Assembly: GCF_001870735.1 (NCBI RefSeq)
Contig: NZ_MORL01000002.1
Span: 443,076-507,075, forward strand
Reading direction: 5' to 3'
Source: Arsenicibacter rosenii
GTDB lineage: Bacteria; Bacteroidota; Bacteroidia; Cytophagales; Spirosomataceae
DNA length: 64,000 nucleotides
Shown: piece by piece, positions 46,978-55,718 of the stretch
Layout: the number at the start of each line of letters is the position of its first letter
Numbering within the stretch: position 1 is the stretch's first letter
Translations under genes and position numbers: made by a program
The notes under the pieces: generated by a model
The model's database searches: none
The model's input: the letters and a program-made list of their open reading frames with translations, nothing else
What the model was told of the DNA's origin: nothing

Positions 46978-47210
46978 GTAATATGCGGTTTTTATATAAA
47001 CACTATAACGCAAATAGGCTATAAATCATTCTACTTGCTACGTAAGATAGGCTGTTTAAGTGATAATTAACTCAGATTTTCCCAACTTAATAGGGAAATT
47101 TGACATAAATAGGCGGATGATTACTTTATTGGCTTACCACGTATTAACGATCATCCAGCGTAACTATACATTATCGGGTCACCACATGGGTGATCGTTAC
47201 GGATACAATC

Positions 47211-48311
47211 ATGAACGAATCGACGCCTCAGGCATTTTACCACCAGTTTTCACACGCGCTGCTGGCGCTGGCACTGCTTACGGTTGCCATTTATTTTGGT
47301 CAGGACATTCTGGTGCCGCTGGCGATGGCAGGTTTGCTGGCAGTCTTACTGCGGCCGGTCGAAAATATGTTTCTGCGGATCGGCATTCCCAAAGTACTTG
47401 CCATTAGTCTGACGGTGACGCTGGCGTTTGTTGTGCTGGCAGGGCTGGCGGTTTTGCTGTCGATGCAGGTGGCCGATTTTGCCGATGACCTGCCGAAGCT
47501 GAAACGGAACATCAACGACTTTTACCACGATGTCCGGCGCTGGATCCGGCGTGAATATCAGGTCAGTTACCGGCAGCAGGAGCAATACCTCAAAAAGGCC
47601 CAGACCCAGACGCTCGATACGTTGCAGGGGCCGGAGACCCTCGGCATGGTCACAGGGCCGCTGGGGACACTTGTGCTGATTCCGATTTACGTGTTTCTGC
47701 TCTTGTATTACCGGACGATGCTGATGCATTTTCTGGTCGCGCTCTTTGCCGAACAGCACACGGCCAAAGTGCATGAGGTGATGAAGGAAATCAAATCGGT
47801 TATCCAGAGCTACATGGTCGGGCTGGTCCTCGAAACGGCCTGCGTGGCTGTCATGAACTCGGTTGGCCTGCTCTTGTTGGGAGTGCAGTATGCCGTGTTG
47901 CTGGGGGTTATGGCTGCCATTCTGAACCTTGTACCGTATATCGGCGGTCTGGTTGCTACTGTGCTGACCGTTATGGTGGCCTTTATCAACACACCTGATC
48001 TGGAAATTCTGGGCGGTGTGGTGGTGGTATTTCTGATTGTGCAGTTTATTGATAACAACGTATTAGTCCCCTTGATTGTCGGTTCTAAAGTGCGGATCAA
48101 CGCGCTTGTTTCCATTGTCGGAGTACTGATTGGCGGGGCGCTGGCCGGTGTTTCGGGTATGTTTTTGTCGATTCCGGCCATTGCCATGCTGAAAGTCATT
48201 TTCGACCGCGTCGATTCGCTGAAGCCATGGGGTATTCTGCTGGGTGACGAAACGCCCGAACAGTCCCATAAAAAGATTCTGAAACTGGCGAGGAAAAAGC
48301 AGGAGGGGTGA
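47211..48311 (+). CDS. AI-2E family transporter (UPF0118)
   Basis: 366 aa from the ATG at 47211. Seven to eight hydrophobic segments: for example ALLALALLTVAIYFG, LVPLAMAGLLAVLL, FVVLAGLAVLLSM, LVLIPIYVFLLLYY, and several from residue 215 to 330. The family pattern is clear in PIYVFLLLYYRTMLMHF, LGVMAAILNLVPYIGG and NNVLVPLIVGSKVRINALVSI. Members act as exporters or sodium/proton antiporters; substrate in this case is unknown. The 230 bases upstream show no gene and presumably hold divergent promoters. Confidence 0.9.
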   Translation: MNESTPQAFYHQFSHALLALALLTVAIYFGQDILVPLAMAGLLAVLLRPVENMFLRIGIPKVLAISLTVTLAFVVLAGLAVLLSMQVADFADDLPKLKRNINDFYHDVRRWIRREYQVSYRQQEQYLKKAQTQTLDTLQGPETLGMVTGPLGTLVLIPIYVFLLLYYRTMLMHFLVALFAEQHTAKVHEVMKEIKSVIQSYMVGLVLETACVAVMNSVGLLLLGVQYAVLLGVMAAILNLVPYIGGLVATVLTVMVAFINTPDLEILGGVVVVFLIVQFIDNNVLVPLIVGSKVRINALVSIVGVLIGGALAGVSGMFLSIPAIAMLKVIFDRVDSLKPWGILLGDETPEQSHKKILKLARKKQEG

Positions 48312-48349
48312 TGCCGGATGCTGGTTTCGGGATACTGGATGTTGCTGGT

Positions 48350-50320
48350 TTAATTTTCGAGAAAGTACACAATGCGGCAGGCAGTGCCCGTACTGGCTTC
48401 CGGTTTGACAGCGCTGAGACGAAGTTCCAGCGTATGCTTTTTGTCCGGTAGGTCGCCGGCGAAGAGCTTATACCAGGGCAGGTGCAGTTGCTTGCTCCAG
48501 GGGGTAGACAGATCCATTGTCTGGTAAGGTCCTTTGTCGATACGGTATTCGACCATACCCGCGTCGGGCCCCGAAATTAACCCCATCCCGATGGCGGTGC
48601 CGGTGAAGGACAAGGTCAGCGTGGCACCAGGTTGGGTAGCAACCAGCATCGGCCGGTTTACGAAGCCCTCGCGGGTAGGTATTTTGTCGTCGGGGCGCCA
48701 GTTTTCGACCAGCGTCCAGCCGTTGCTGAGCGTTGCTTTCTGGATGGGCAGGTAATGGCCGCGCTCAAAACTGCGGGCGTTCATGGGCCGGATCGGGGCC
48801 ATTGGTGCCGTAGCGGTGGTTGTCCCGTCAAAATAGCTGTTCAGGAGCGCCTTGATGGTCTGGTAGTAAATTTCCTGCCCGAACGGGGAAGGATGCAGGT
48901 CCTTGAAATCGAATTCCCAGGACATTTCACCGGCCTTGATACGGTCGTGAATTTCCTGCGCCAGATTGACCGACGGCAGTTTATACCAGGTCGCTACCCG
49001 TTCGTGATTGGCCACTTCGAGCGGAACCTTACCGGCCAGGTAGTCGCGGGTTTTGTGGGGTTCCGCAAACGACATCAGCACCACATCGACCGCCGGATTG
49101 GCTTTCCGGGCGTGGCGGATGATGCCTTCCATCGCCCGGATCTGGGTGAGGCTGTCGGTACCGTTGCCCCGGTCATTGACGGCTGCTTCCAGAAACAACA
49201 GGTCGGGCGTACCTTTATCCAGTACGTCCTGCTGAAACCGGAAAGCATGCGGCAAACTGCCCAGCGACGGAATGCCGGCCTTGATAAACGTAAACTGCGT
49301 GTCGGGAAAACGCTCCTGCAAAAACTGGCTGACCTTATCCCGCCAGCCGGGGTTATGCGTGATGGAACCACCCAGAAAGGCGACGGTTGCCTTTTTCTGC
49401 TGCCGGATGGCCTGCGCGATATGCGGCAAGCCACCCCGAACCTGAAAATAGGTTGTTTTTGGCAATGGCTTTACAACCGGCACCGAGGCCTGTTCGATAA
49501 AGTTGGCCCACCAGTCGGGGTGTTCAATCGGGAAGTGGTGGCCCTCCAGCTGCTGTGGTCCGCGCGTCATGGAATAGACCGTGGCCGGACCGCCGAGTTT
49601 CAGGTAGCGGTCAATCAGGATAAAGGTGTTTTCGTTATTCGGAACCAGTGCATCTTTCGGCCCGATTACGTGCAGCACCGGCACTTTGTAGGCCGCCAGC
49701 CCTTCCAGATGGTCGATCGGATTGTCGGCGTAGGCCAGGGCCTGTTCTTCCGTAAAGCCATATACACCGAGCAGCTGCTTCCACGATTTTTCGTCGCCTT
49801 TGCTTTTGCCCTTGCCGCCCGGCCAGCTTTTAATGTCGCAGACGGGGGCTTCGGCATAAATGCAGCTGACTTTTTCCGGATTGCGTTTCGCCCATCCGTA
49901 AACGTATAGCCCCCCACGGCTAACCCCTTCGAGGGCTACTTTGGGGGCAAAGCCAAGCTTGTCGGTCAGGTACTGATAGAAGCGGTCCCAGACCATCATG
50001 GCAACGGGAGCACCATAGCGGTCGTTGGTGTTGACATAGGCAATGTGGAAACCGCGTTGCAGCAGCAGGCTATCCATTGTTGTATGCCAGTCGGGGAAGT
50101 GGGCGCGCCAGACCCACGGGTTACCGGGCAGCGGTTTCGGTGGTTTCACATACCAGGCCGGCAGCCCGTCGAAGGTGAAGTGTACCTTCTCAAAATCGTG
50201 CCACTGTTCGGTTTTGCCCGGCGTAATGGTTTGGGCGTGTGCGGTTGGTGGCAACCACAGGCACAGGAAAACTAAAGGAAGAATCAGGCGTATGGAATGG
50301 GAAGTCAGCTTTTTTTTCAT
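48350..50320 (-). CDS. Exported double hydrolase: alpha/beta hydrolase fused to SGNH/GDSL esterase
   Basis: 656 aa. Signal peptide about 1-30. N-terminal alpha/beta-hydrolase (about 35-285): nucleophile Ser134 in EGVSRGG, Asp223 in GPKDALVP, His261/262 in EGHHFP. C-terminal SGNH domain (about 305-500): block I FLGGSIT with Ser319, block III EAAVNDRG, block V DLHPSPFG. A beta-sandwich of about 150 residues ends the protein. Both active sites appear intact, so the enzyme could take two ester types off one polymer. Acyl decorations on plant polysaccharide are plausible targets (inference). It is not in an operon with a glycoside hydrolase. Confidence 0.85.
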   Translation of the reverse strand: MKKKLTSHSIRLILPLVFLCLWLPPTAHAQTITPGKTEQWHDFEKVHFTFDGLPAWYVKPPKPLPGNPWVWRAHFPDWHTTMDSLLLQRGFHIAYVNTNDRYGAPVAMMVWDRFYQYLTDKLGFAPKVALEGVSRGGLYVYGWAKRNPEKVSCIYAEAPVCDIKSWPGGKGKSKGDEKSWKQLLGVYGFTEEQALAYADNPIDHLEGLAAYKVPVLHVIGPKDALVPNNENTFILIDRYLKLGGPATVYSMTRGPQQLEGHHFPIEHPDWWANFIEQASVPVVKPLPKTTYFQVRGGLPHIAQAIRQQKKATVAFLGGSITHNPGWRDKVSQFLQERFPDTQFTFIKAGIPSLGSLPHAFRFQQDVLDKGTPDLLFLEAAVNDRGNGTDSLTQIRAMEGIIRHARKANPAVDVVLMSFAEPHKTRDYLAGKVPLEVANHERVATWYKLPSVNLAQEIHDRIKAGEMSWEFDFKDLHPSPFGQEIYYQTIKALLNSYFDGTTTATAPMAPIRPMNARSFERGHYLPIQKATLSNGWTLVENWRPDDKIPTREGFVNRPMLVATQPGATLTLSFTGTAIGMGLISGPDAGMVEYRIDKGPYQTMDLSTPWSKQLHLPWYKLFAGDLPDKKHTLELRLSAVKPEASTGTACRIVYFLEN

Positions 50321-50457
50321 AGCGTCAGTAACAAGGTCAGTTGTAAAAGCAGCCGCTCATGGTGGCCTACCTGTCTGGAACAGAATGATGGCTGTTATTC
50401 CCGATAGTAAGCAGGCTTATTGATAGGGGAGATTACCTGTGTTGTGCGATCAACGTT

Positions 50458-50696
50458 GTCCCGTCAGGGACATAACAGCGCATCGTCGGTAGAAGAATTT
50501 TGTGGTAATACATTTGGTCCGCACAGTCCCGTCAGGGACATAACAGCGTAGCGTCGGTAGCAAATTGTGGTAGTAATATATTGGGCCCGTATCGTCCCGT
50601 CAGGGACACAACAGCGGAGCGTCGGTAGCAAATTGTGGTAGTAATATATTGGGCCCGTATCGTCCCGTCAGGGACATAACAGCGCAGCGTCGGTAG
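50458..50696. repeat. Four-unit tandem repeat with 68-bp period
   Basis: A 35-bp unit (starting GTCCCGTCAGGGAC, ending GCGTCGGTAG) begins at 50458, 50526, 50594 and 50662, exactly 68 bases apart. The 33-base intervals are not unique: the second and third are identical and the first is related. Each unit has a small dyad GTCCC/GGGAC. This is a tandem array, not CRISPR. It lies upstream of the double-hydrolase gene, in a 558-bp region with no real gene. Confidence 0.9.
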
Positions 50697-50731
50697 ATGT
50701 CGGTAGATAAATGGTAGTGGTGTTGCATTTT

Positions 50732-50850
50732 CGTGCCGTAGGTACGACACATTCGATTGTATGTACCGCCCCTACAGGGCGGAATGAAAATGTGGCCGCT
50801 GATTTCTACCGACGCTGCGCTGTCTGGCTCTTACGGAGCCGGCCGGATGA
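50732..50850. repeat. Cluster of REP-like hairpins with an inverted copy of the array motif
   Basis: CTACCGACGCTGCGCTGT (50806-50823) is the exact reverse complement of the end of repeat unit 4 (50679-50696). Nearby are small dyads CCGCCC/GGGCGG (50766-50782) and GGCTC/GAGCC (about 50826-50840). Together with the 68-bp array they make a nest of palindromic repeats typical of intergenic repeat families. Confidence 0.65.
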
Positions 50851-50878
50851 AACCACATGTATGTTTCACATACCTCCC

Positions 50879-51184
50879 TCACTTCACATACCGCTGAATA
50901 CCGGCCAGCATGACAACACCGGTCAGCATTGATCCCAACATAAAGGCAATAAAGAGATAAAGATCCGTTTGTTTACCGGAAAAACAGAGCCCGCCCCCCG
51001 CCAGACATAAAGCCAGAAGGCCGGTGACGGTAAGGCATTTGCCGGTCCAGACGGCGGCAGCTTTGGGGTTAGTAAACGCGTTTTTGTCGTAGCCTGCGAT
51101 CAGGTTGGGCCATTTGGTGTACCAGACAAGAGCCCCCGACAGCGTAAAGAAGATACCGACAACGGACAGAATCAGCGCGGCCAT
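50879..51184 (-). CDS. DUF3784 family small membrane protein
   Basis: 101 aa with three membrane segments (about 4-22, 50-68, 76-96). The stretch KWPNLIAGYDKN matches the conserved LIAGYN-type motif of DUF3784 proteins, whose function is unknown. It follows the enolase-type gene on the same strand after 54 bases that contain a 12-bp hairpin, so it may be only partly co-transcribed. It borders the repeat nest. Confidence 0.78.
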   Translation of the reverse strand: MAALILSVVGIFFTLSGALVWYTKWPNLIAGYDKNAFTNPKAAAVWTGKCLTVTGLLALCLAGGGLCFSGKQTDLYLFIAFMLGSMLTGVVMLAGIQRYVK

Positions 51185-51191
51185 TCGTGGG

Positions 51192-51224
51192 GCCGACGGA
51201 GAGGGATGTAGGCTCTCCGTCGGC
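51192..51224 (-). terminator. Hairpin after the enolase-type gene
   Basis: Perfect 12-bp stem (51192-51203 with 51213-51224) and 9-base loop between the enolase-type stop codon and the DUF3784 start. No T-run follows, so it may only attenuate readthrough or protect the message end. Confidence 0.5.
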
Positions 51225-51238
51225 TGATAGTCGTAAAC

Positions 51239-52519
51239 CTACTCAAAAAAAGGCATATCTTTCGTGGCATACTTCTTCATGCCTTCTTCGTTGATTTCGA
51301 CGCCGATGCCCGGCTTTTCCGACAGCGGAATAAAACCGTCTTTCACCATCGGGCCGTCGAAGGTGACGATTTCCTTAAACATCGGTTCTTCGTGGAAATA
51401 GATCTGCCACTCCAGAATCAGGAAGTTCGGCACCGACGCACACACGTGGCAGGATGCCATGGCGCCCAGATAGGAGGCGACCATGTGTGGCGCAAACGGT
51501 ACGTAGTAGAGGTTCGACAGGTTGGCAATCCGCTGCCCTTCGCCCAGCCCCCCGGCCTTCTGCAGATCCGGCATGATGATATCGACTGCGCCGATTTCGA
51601 GCAGCCGCCGGAAACCGTGGGCCAGGTAATGGTTTTCGCCCGCACAGATCGGGGTGTTGGTCGATTCGCGGATCTGGCGGTAGGCGTCCGGATTTTCGGC
51701 CGGGATAGGTTCTTCCAGAAACATCAGGTTCAGCGGCTCCATCATCTTCGCCACACGCCGGCCGGTCGTTACATCATAGCGTCCGTGCATATCCACGCAA
51801 ATGTCGATTTTCGGGCCGACGGCCTTGCGCACACTGTCAATCTGGTTGAACATCCGCTCCAGCTCGCCGGGGCTGGCTGTCCAGTTGTAGGCATCGTATT
51901 TGTTCGGGTCGTTGCGTTCGTCGATGTCGAACTTTACCGCCGTAAAACCCATATCAACCGCCCGTTTGGCACTGCGGCCGAAGGAGTCGGCGGTTGGGTT
52001 GGTTTCGCGGTAAGCACCGGTATCGCAGTACACACGGAGTTTATCGCGGTATTTACCGCCCAGCAGCTGATAGACCGGCAGTCCGAGCGCCTTGCCGACC
52101 AGATCCCACAGGGCGGTTTCGATGGCCGACAGTACGCCGATGTACATGCCCGATTGCGCGCCTTCAAAAAAGCCGGCTTTACGAATGTCTTCGAATAACC
52201 GGTTCACGTTCAGCGGGCTTTTGTTTTTAATCCGCTGGGCCATCAGCTTCACCAGATGGTAGGTGCCGGGCGTGGCATCGACAGCCTCGCCGCATCCCCA
52301 GATGCCCTGGTTCGTATGGACTTTTACAAACAGGCTATGGCCGTTGCGGATGTAGCCGCATTTGATATCGGTAATTTTCAGATCCGAAGGGGCCGACGAC
52401 ATCGGTGTCCGGTCGATGGCCTTTTCGAGGCCCTCGCCGAACCCGGTTAGTGCGGTGGTAGTCATGGCACCCGCCAGTGCTGTTTTGGTCAGAAAAGACC
52501 GCCGTGAAGTCGTTGTCAT
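51239..52519 (-). CDS. Tat-exported enolase-superfamily enzyme (mandelate racemase/sugar-acid dehydratase type)
   Basis: 426 aa. The N-terminus MTTTSRRSFLTKTALAGAM is a twin-arginine signal. The capping domain (about 45-165) and barrel follow: VKFDIDE with the first catalytic Lys position, metal ligands in CVDMHGRYD, FLEEPIP and ICAGENHY, and the C-terminal His of APHMVASYLG. The DMHGR motif with a His two residues after the Asp recalls mannonate/gluconate dehydratase relatives. It would dehydrate or epimerise a sugar acid, folded with its Mg2+ before export. It is 30 bases after the RraA-like gene. Specificity is not determinable by eye. Confidence 0.86.
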   Translation of the reverse strand: MTTTSRRSFLTKTALAGAMTTTALTGFGEGLEKAIDRTPMSSAPSDLKITDIKCGYIRNGHSLFVKVHTNQGIWGCGEAVDATPGTYHLVKLMAQRIKNKSPLNVNRLFEDIRKAGFFEGAQSGMYIGVLSAIETALWDLVGKALGLPVYQLLGGKYRDKLRVYCDTGAYRETNPTADSFGRSAKRAVDMGFTAVKFDIDERNDPNKYDAYNWTASPGELERMFNQIDSVRKAVGPKIDICVDMHGRYDVTTGRRVAKMMEPLNLMFLEEPIPAENPDAYRQIRESTNTPICAGENHYLAHGFRRLLEIGAVDIIMPDLQKAGGLGEGQRIANLSNLYYVPFAPHMVASYLGAMASCHVCASVPNFLILEWQIYFHEEPMFKEIVTFDGPMVKDGFIPLSEKPGIGVEINEEGMKKYATKDMPFFE

Positions 52520-52549
52520 GTATGCAGGAGGTTAAGGATAAGCGGGAAA

Positions 52550-53500
52550 TTACCAGGTCCGGTTTTTGAGATAATCCTGAATTTGTTCTTTCGGGACCGG
52601 CAGCCGGTCGATGTAGGTATTGAGCCATTTCGAAAAGTCGCGCTCAATTTCGTCGGACCAGCGGCTGTCGATCTGCCCCGGCGTATATTTCTGCTCCCGC
52701 AGCCGCTGATGGCCGAACATGTCGCGCAGCCGGACAATTTCAGACGTTTTTACCACCTTTTCGGCCAGGTGAGGGGGGATGAAAATAACACCGCCATCGC
52801 GGCCCAGGACCACATCACCGGGCATCACCATGACCTTACCAATACGGGTCGGGTGGTTAATGCCCACCAGGGTAGTGTTGAGTTCGCCATCCGGATTGTT
52901 GAGGTGGTGCGATGGGTGATAACTGCGGAAGTACGACGTAAAACCACCGATTTCTTTCAGGCCGGCAATGTCGCGGACGGCACCTTCGTAAACAATCCCG
53001 TTGCCGGTTTTGGCATAAATGGAGTTGCCGAGGTTGTCGCCGATGGTGGGGCCGTCTTCGTGCATGCCGAACTGATCCACTACATACACGTCGCCTTTGG
53101 TGAGCATGTCAATCGGCCACGAATTCTGTGACTTGACGCGCCCGTCTTTCTCATGGCCCTTTTTGTCGAGTACACGGTGAACATCCGGCCGGCCAGGCAT
53201 GAAGGTAGCCGTTACGGCCCGCCCGACCAGAACACTGTCGGGGTTGATCTGCTGCCAGCCACCGGCAAACTGATACTTGAAGTTTTCGCCCTTCAGAACT
53301 GCCCAGGCTTCTTCGTGCGTTACCAGTTTCATGCGTTTCAGGATGGCATCGGGCACTTTAGGCCGGCCGTCGGGATAGCGTTCGCCCTTCCATTCGGGCG
53401 TCAGGAAAATTAATTCCTCTTTGGAAATTTGCTGGGCACAGGCCGGTAACAGCCACCCGACCAGGCAGAGCATAACCGCCGTCAGCAAGACAGGTTTCAT
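52550..53500 (-). CDS. Exported RraA/HMG-aldolase family protein
   Basis: 316 aa from the ATG at 53500, which gives a signal peptide (about 1-22); the upstream ATG at 53545 adds 15 residues. The RraA fold is recognised from GDVYVVDQFG, GDNLGNSIYAKTGNGIVYEG, AVRDI and MPGDVVLGRDGGVIFIP. The family contains class II 4-hydroxy-4-methyl-2-oxoglutarate/oxaloacetate aldolases, related proteins of unknown activity and RNase E regulators. An exported form cannot regulate RNase E, so an enzyme role is more likely. N- and C-terminal extensions make it longer than RraA (about 160 aa). It heads an operon with the Tat-exported enolase-type enzyme. Confidence 0.85.
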   Translation of the reverse strand: MKPVLLTAVMLCLVGWLLPACAQQISKEELIFLTPEWKGERYPDGRPKVPDAILKRMKLVTHEEAWAVLKGENFKYQFAGGWQQINPDSVLVGRAVTATFMPGRPDVHRVLDKKGHEKDGRVKSQNSWPIDMLTKGDVYVVDQFGMHEDGPTIGDNLGNSIYAKTGNGIVYEGAVRDIAGLKEIGGFTSYFRSYHPSHHLNNPDGELNTTLVGINHPTRIGKVMVMPGDVVLGRDGGVIFIPPHLAEKVVKTSEIVRLRDMFGHQRLREQKYTPGQIDSRWSDEIERDFSKWLNTYIDRLPVPKEQIQDYLKNRTW

Positions 53501-53644
53501 AAAATAAGGCGCTAGGTTTAGGAAAAGGGAATTATCCGGATGCAATTATTTCGTTGGAAAGTAATAAATGCAACCGATTGCAAAAGGAGGCGTCTGATTG
53601 TTTCTACTGCCTTGCTATAGCCTGAAATCGTCTGACAACGGCTA

Positions 53645-54340
53645 TTAATCAGAAACATTCAGGATAAAGCCGACCCGGAATACGTTGTCGATGCTGATTG
53701 TCGGGTCATGCTGGAGCAACTTGCGGAGTTTGGAGATAAAAACGTCGAAGCTACGGCCGAGAAAATAGTCCTTTTTGCCGTAAATGGCTTCAACAGCATC
53801 TTCGCGCCGGAGAATCTGATTCTGGTTCAGACACAGCAGGCGAAGTACTTCGGCTTCGGTTTCGGTCAGCCGCCACGTTTCGTGCTGCCAACTCAGTTCC
53901 TGCCGCGAATAGTCAAAGGCATAGCTGCCGATGGTAAATCGCTGCGGGGATGCTGGTATTGCCACGGGTATTTGCCGCCGGAGCAGTACGTTGATGCGGC
54001 ACAGTAGTTCGTCTTCGTCGAACGGTTTGGTAATGTAATCGTCAGCGCCAAGGGAAAACCCTTTGAGCTTATCGTCTTTCAGGGAGCGGGCTGTCAGAAA
54101 CAGAAACGGGATGGATGCACACTCGCTGCGAAGCGCCTGCGCCAGCATAAAGCCGTCCATGCGCGGCATCATCACGTCGAGAATACAGAGGTCGAAATGG
54201 CCCCGGCGGAAAGTCGACAGCCCGCTTTCACCGTCGCGGCAAAGCTTCACGTCGAAACCGTTTTCTTCGAGGTACTCACTGAGCAGGAAGCCCATGCTCA
54301 AATCATCTTCGACCAGCAGAATTTTACTTTTTGTTGTCAT
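53645..54340 (-). CDS. OmpR-family response regulator
   Basis: 231 aa. Receiver domain (1-118) with acidic pocket Glu11/Asp12/Asp13, phosphorylated Asp55 in CILDVMMP, and Lys in YITKPF. The winged-helix DNA-binding domain (about 130-230) ends in FDVFISKLRKLLQHDP and VFRVGFIL. It lies six bases after the kinase gene stop, so the two form one transcript. It probably binds the 11-bp-spaced repeats upstream of the kinase gene. Confidence 0.93.
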   Translation of the reverse strand: MTTKSKILLVEDDLSMGFLLSEYLEENGFDVKLCRDGESGLSTFRRGHFDLCILDVMMPRMDGFMLAQALRSECASIPFLFLTARSLKDDKLKGFSLGADDYITKPFDEDELLCRINVLLRRQIPVAIPASPQRFTIGSYAFDYSRQELSWQHETWRLTETEAEVLRLLCLNQNQILRREDAVEAIYGKKDYFLGRSFDVFISKLRKLLQHDPTISIDNVFRVGFILNVSD

Positions 54341-54346
54341 AAGTGG

Positions 54347-55582
54347 TTAAACGGCGGGGAGAATAATATCAAAACGGCTGCCTTTGTTCAGCTCGCTGCT
54401 CACGCATATATGGCCTTTATGGAGTTCAACCATGCGTTTGACATACGCCAGCCCCAGCCCGAAACCTTTGCGGGGTTGCTGATCGCCGGTATGAGCCCGC
54501 TGAAATTTTTCAAAAATAAGCTCTCTTTGCTCTTTCGGAATGCCGATGCCGTTATCCTGAAACGAAATCAGTACGCCCTGTTCATGCGGTCGGGCGGCGA
54601 TTGAAATCTGCGGCTGCCCCGTAGTGTATTTGAGGGCATTATCCAGAATATTCCGGAAAACGCTGACCAGATGCTGCCGGTCGCCCGTAATGTGGAGGTC
54701 GGTCAGTTGATCGGTACAAACAGTGGCCTGCTGTTCGGCAATAGCCATCGACAGGCTGCTGATCGCCGTCTGAATCAGTTGTTTTACCGGTACGGATTCT
54801 TTCTGTAGTACATAATCGCCGTTTTCGATACTTGCCAGATGGAGCACCCGTTCGACTTCGGTCAGCAGGTGGGTATTTTCCCGCCGGATCACGGCTACCA
54901 GCTGATTATCCCTGAGTTCGGGATGGCGTTTGCCGAGCATGCTGGCCGCCAGGCCAATGCTGCTGAGCGGCGTCCGGAATTCATGTGCCATGTTGTTGAA
55001 AAAGTCAATGTTGGTCTGCAACAGCCGCTTTTGCCGGATTAACGACCAGTTGACCAGCAATAACACTGTGGTAATGAAGGCCAGAATCAGCAGGGTAGTG
55101 ACCAGCATGAAGCTCATGCCATTCAGAATAAAGGCATCTTTATCCGGAAAGGTAAGGGTCAGAAAGGCCGCCTGGCCTTGAGCATCCGGCAAGGTAACGG
55201 GCGACTGACAAACTGCCGGACCCTGGCGGCGGGACGGGTAGACGGCCAGTTCATAAACGGCATCAATGCCGTGAAACCGGAGCGATTTATCGAGTTCTTC
55301 CCGGAACTTCGGACTGCTGGTGAGCGTCGTCGGAATTTGCCCCGAAATGTGCCGGATCGTGATCGTGCCCTGTTGGGTGGCCAGACAACCGTTCCGGCAC
55401 AAGGCCCCGTCGTCGTATCGTTCAACGGCCGAGCACAGGGCCATGCTGACACGTTGACTGAACAACTGATCCGATAACTGTTGGGAGTGGCGCATCCAGA
55501 TCAGCTGGGAGATCACCAGTGCCATCACGGCAATCACCGACGCAATAAGCACAGGCGGTATTTCCCGGTTCATGACTTTCAT
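54347..55582 (-). CDS. Sensor histidine kinase with Cys-bearing periplasmic domain
   Basis: 411 aa. Two membrane helices (about 10-29 and 152-177) enclose a periplasmic sensor of about 120 residues with Cys50, Cys62, Cys66 (CRNGC) and Cys125. HisKA follows with His200 in NNMAHEFRTPLSS, and the ATPase domain has an N-box (RNILDNALKYT), DNGIGIP and GFGLGLAYVKRM. It is divergent from a Cys-rich exported protein; the sensor cysteines suggest it reads metal or thiol redox state in the periplasm (inference). Confidence 0.92.
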   Translation of the reverse strand: MKVMNREIPPVLIASVIAVMALVISQLIWMRHSQQLSDQLFSQRVSMALCSAVERYDDGALCRNGCLATQQGTITIRHISGQIPTTLTSSPKFREELDKSLRFHGIDAVYELAVYPSRRQGPAVCQSPVTLPDAQGQAAFLTLTFPDKDAFILNGMSFMLVTTLLILAFITTVLLLVNWSLIRQKRLLQTNIDFFNNMAHEFRTPLSSIGLAASMLGKRHPELRDNQLVAVIRRENTHLLTEVERVLHLASIENGDYVLQKESVPVKQLIQTAISSLSMAIAEQQATVCTDQLTDLHITGDRQHLVSVFRNILDNALKYTTGQPQISIAARPHEQGVLISFQDNGIGIPKEQRELIFEKFQRAHTGDQQPRKGFGLGLAYVKRMVELHKGHICVSSELNKGSRFDIILPAV

Positions 55583-55624
55583 ACCCTAAAGATAACGGAA
55601 AAAGGGGCGGCCGACCGTGAGATT

Positions 55625-55653
55625 AACAAGTCGGTAACAAGTTGATAACAGGG
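55625..55653. promoter_or_regulatory. Three direct repeats with 11-bp period (candidate response-regulator site)
   Basis: AACAAGT at 55625, AACAAGT at 55636 and AACAGGG at 55647 are spaced by 11 bases, one helical turn, as in PhoB/OmpR-type operators. They lie between the divergent two-component genes and the Cys-rich protein gene, about 65 bases before the latter's ATG. GACCTTTG at 55672-55679 is a one-mismatch -7 element downstream. Confidence 0.55.
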
Positions 55654-55718
55654 TCATGACAGCTTAGGCACGACCTTTGTAACGTGGTTTTACCAATGCC
55701 ACTAAACTCGTAAACAAA

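Noticed and set aside
48632-49909. 425-aa plus-strand reading frame
   Set aside because: Antisense to the double hydrolase, which has intact catalytic motifs in the other strand.
50458-50696. Possible CRISPR array (35-bp repeats, 33-bp spacers)
   Set aside because: Intervals 50561-50593 and 50629-50661 are identical and the first is similar to them; there are no cas genes in the window. It is a 68-bp tandem repeat.
50532-50750. 72-aa minus-strand reading frame
   Set aside because: It lies wholly in the tandem repeat array and translates the repeat; it has no start context or recognisable domain.
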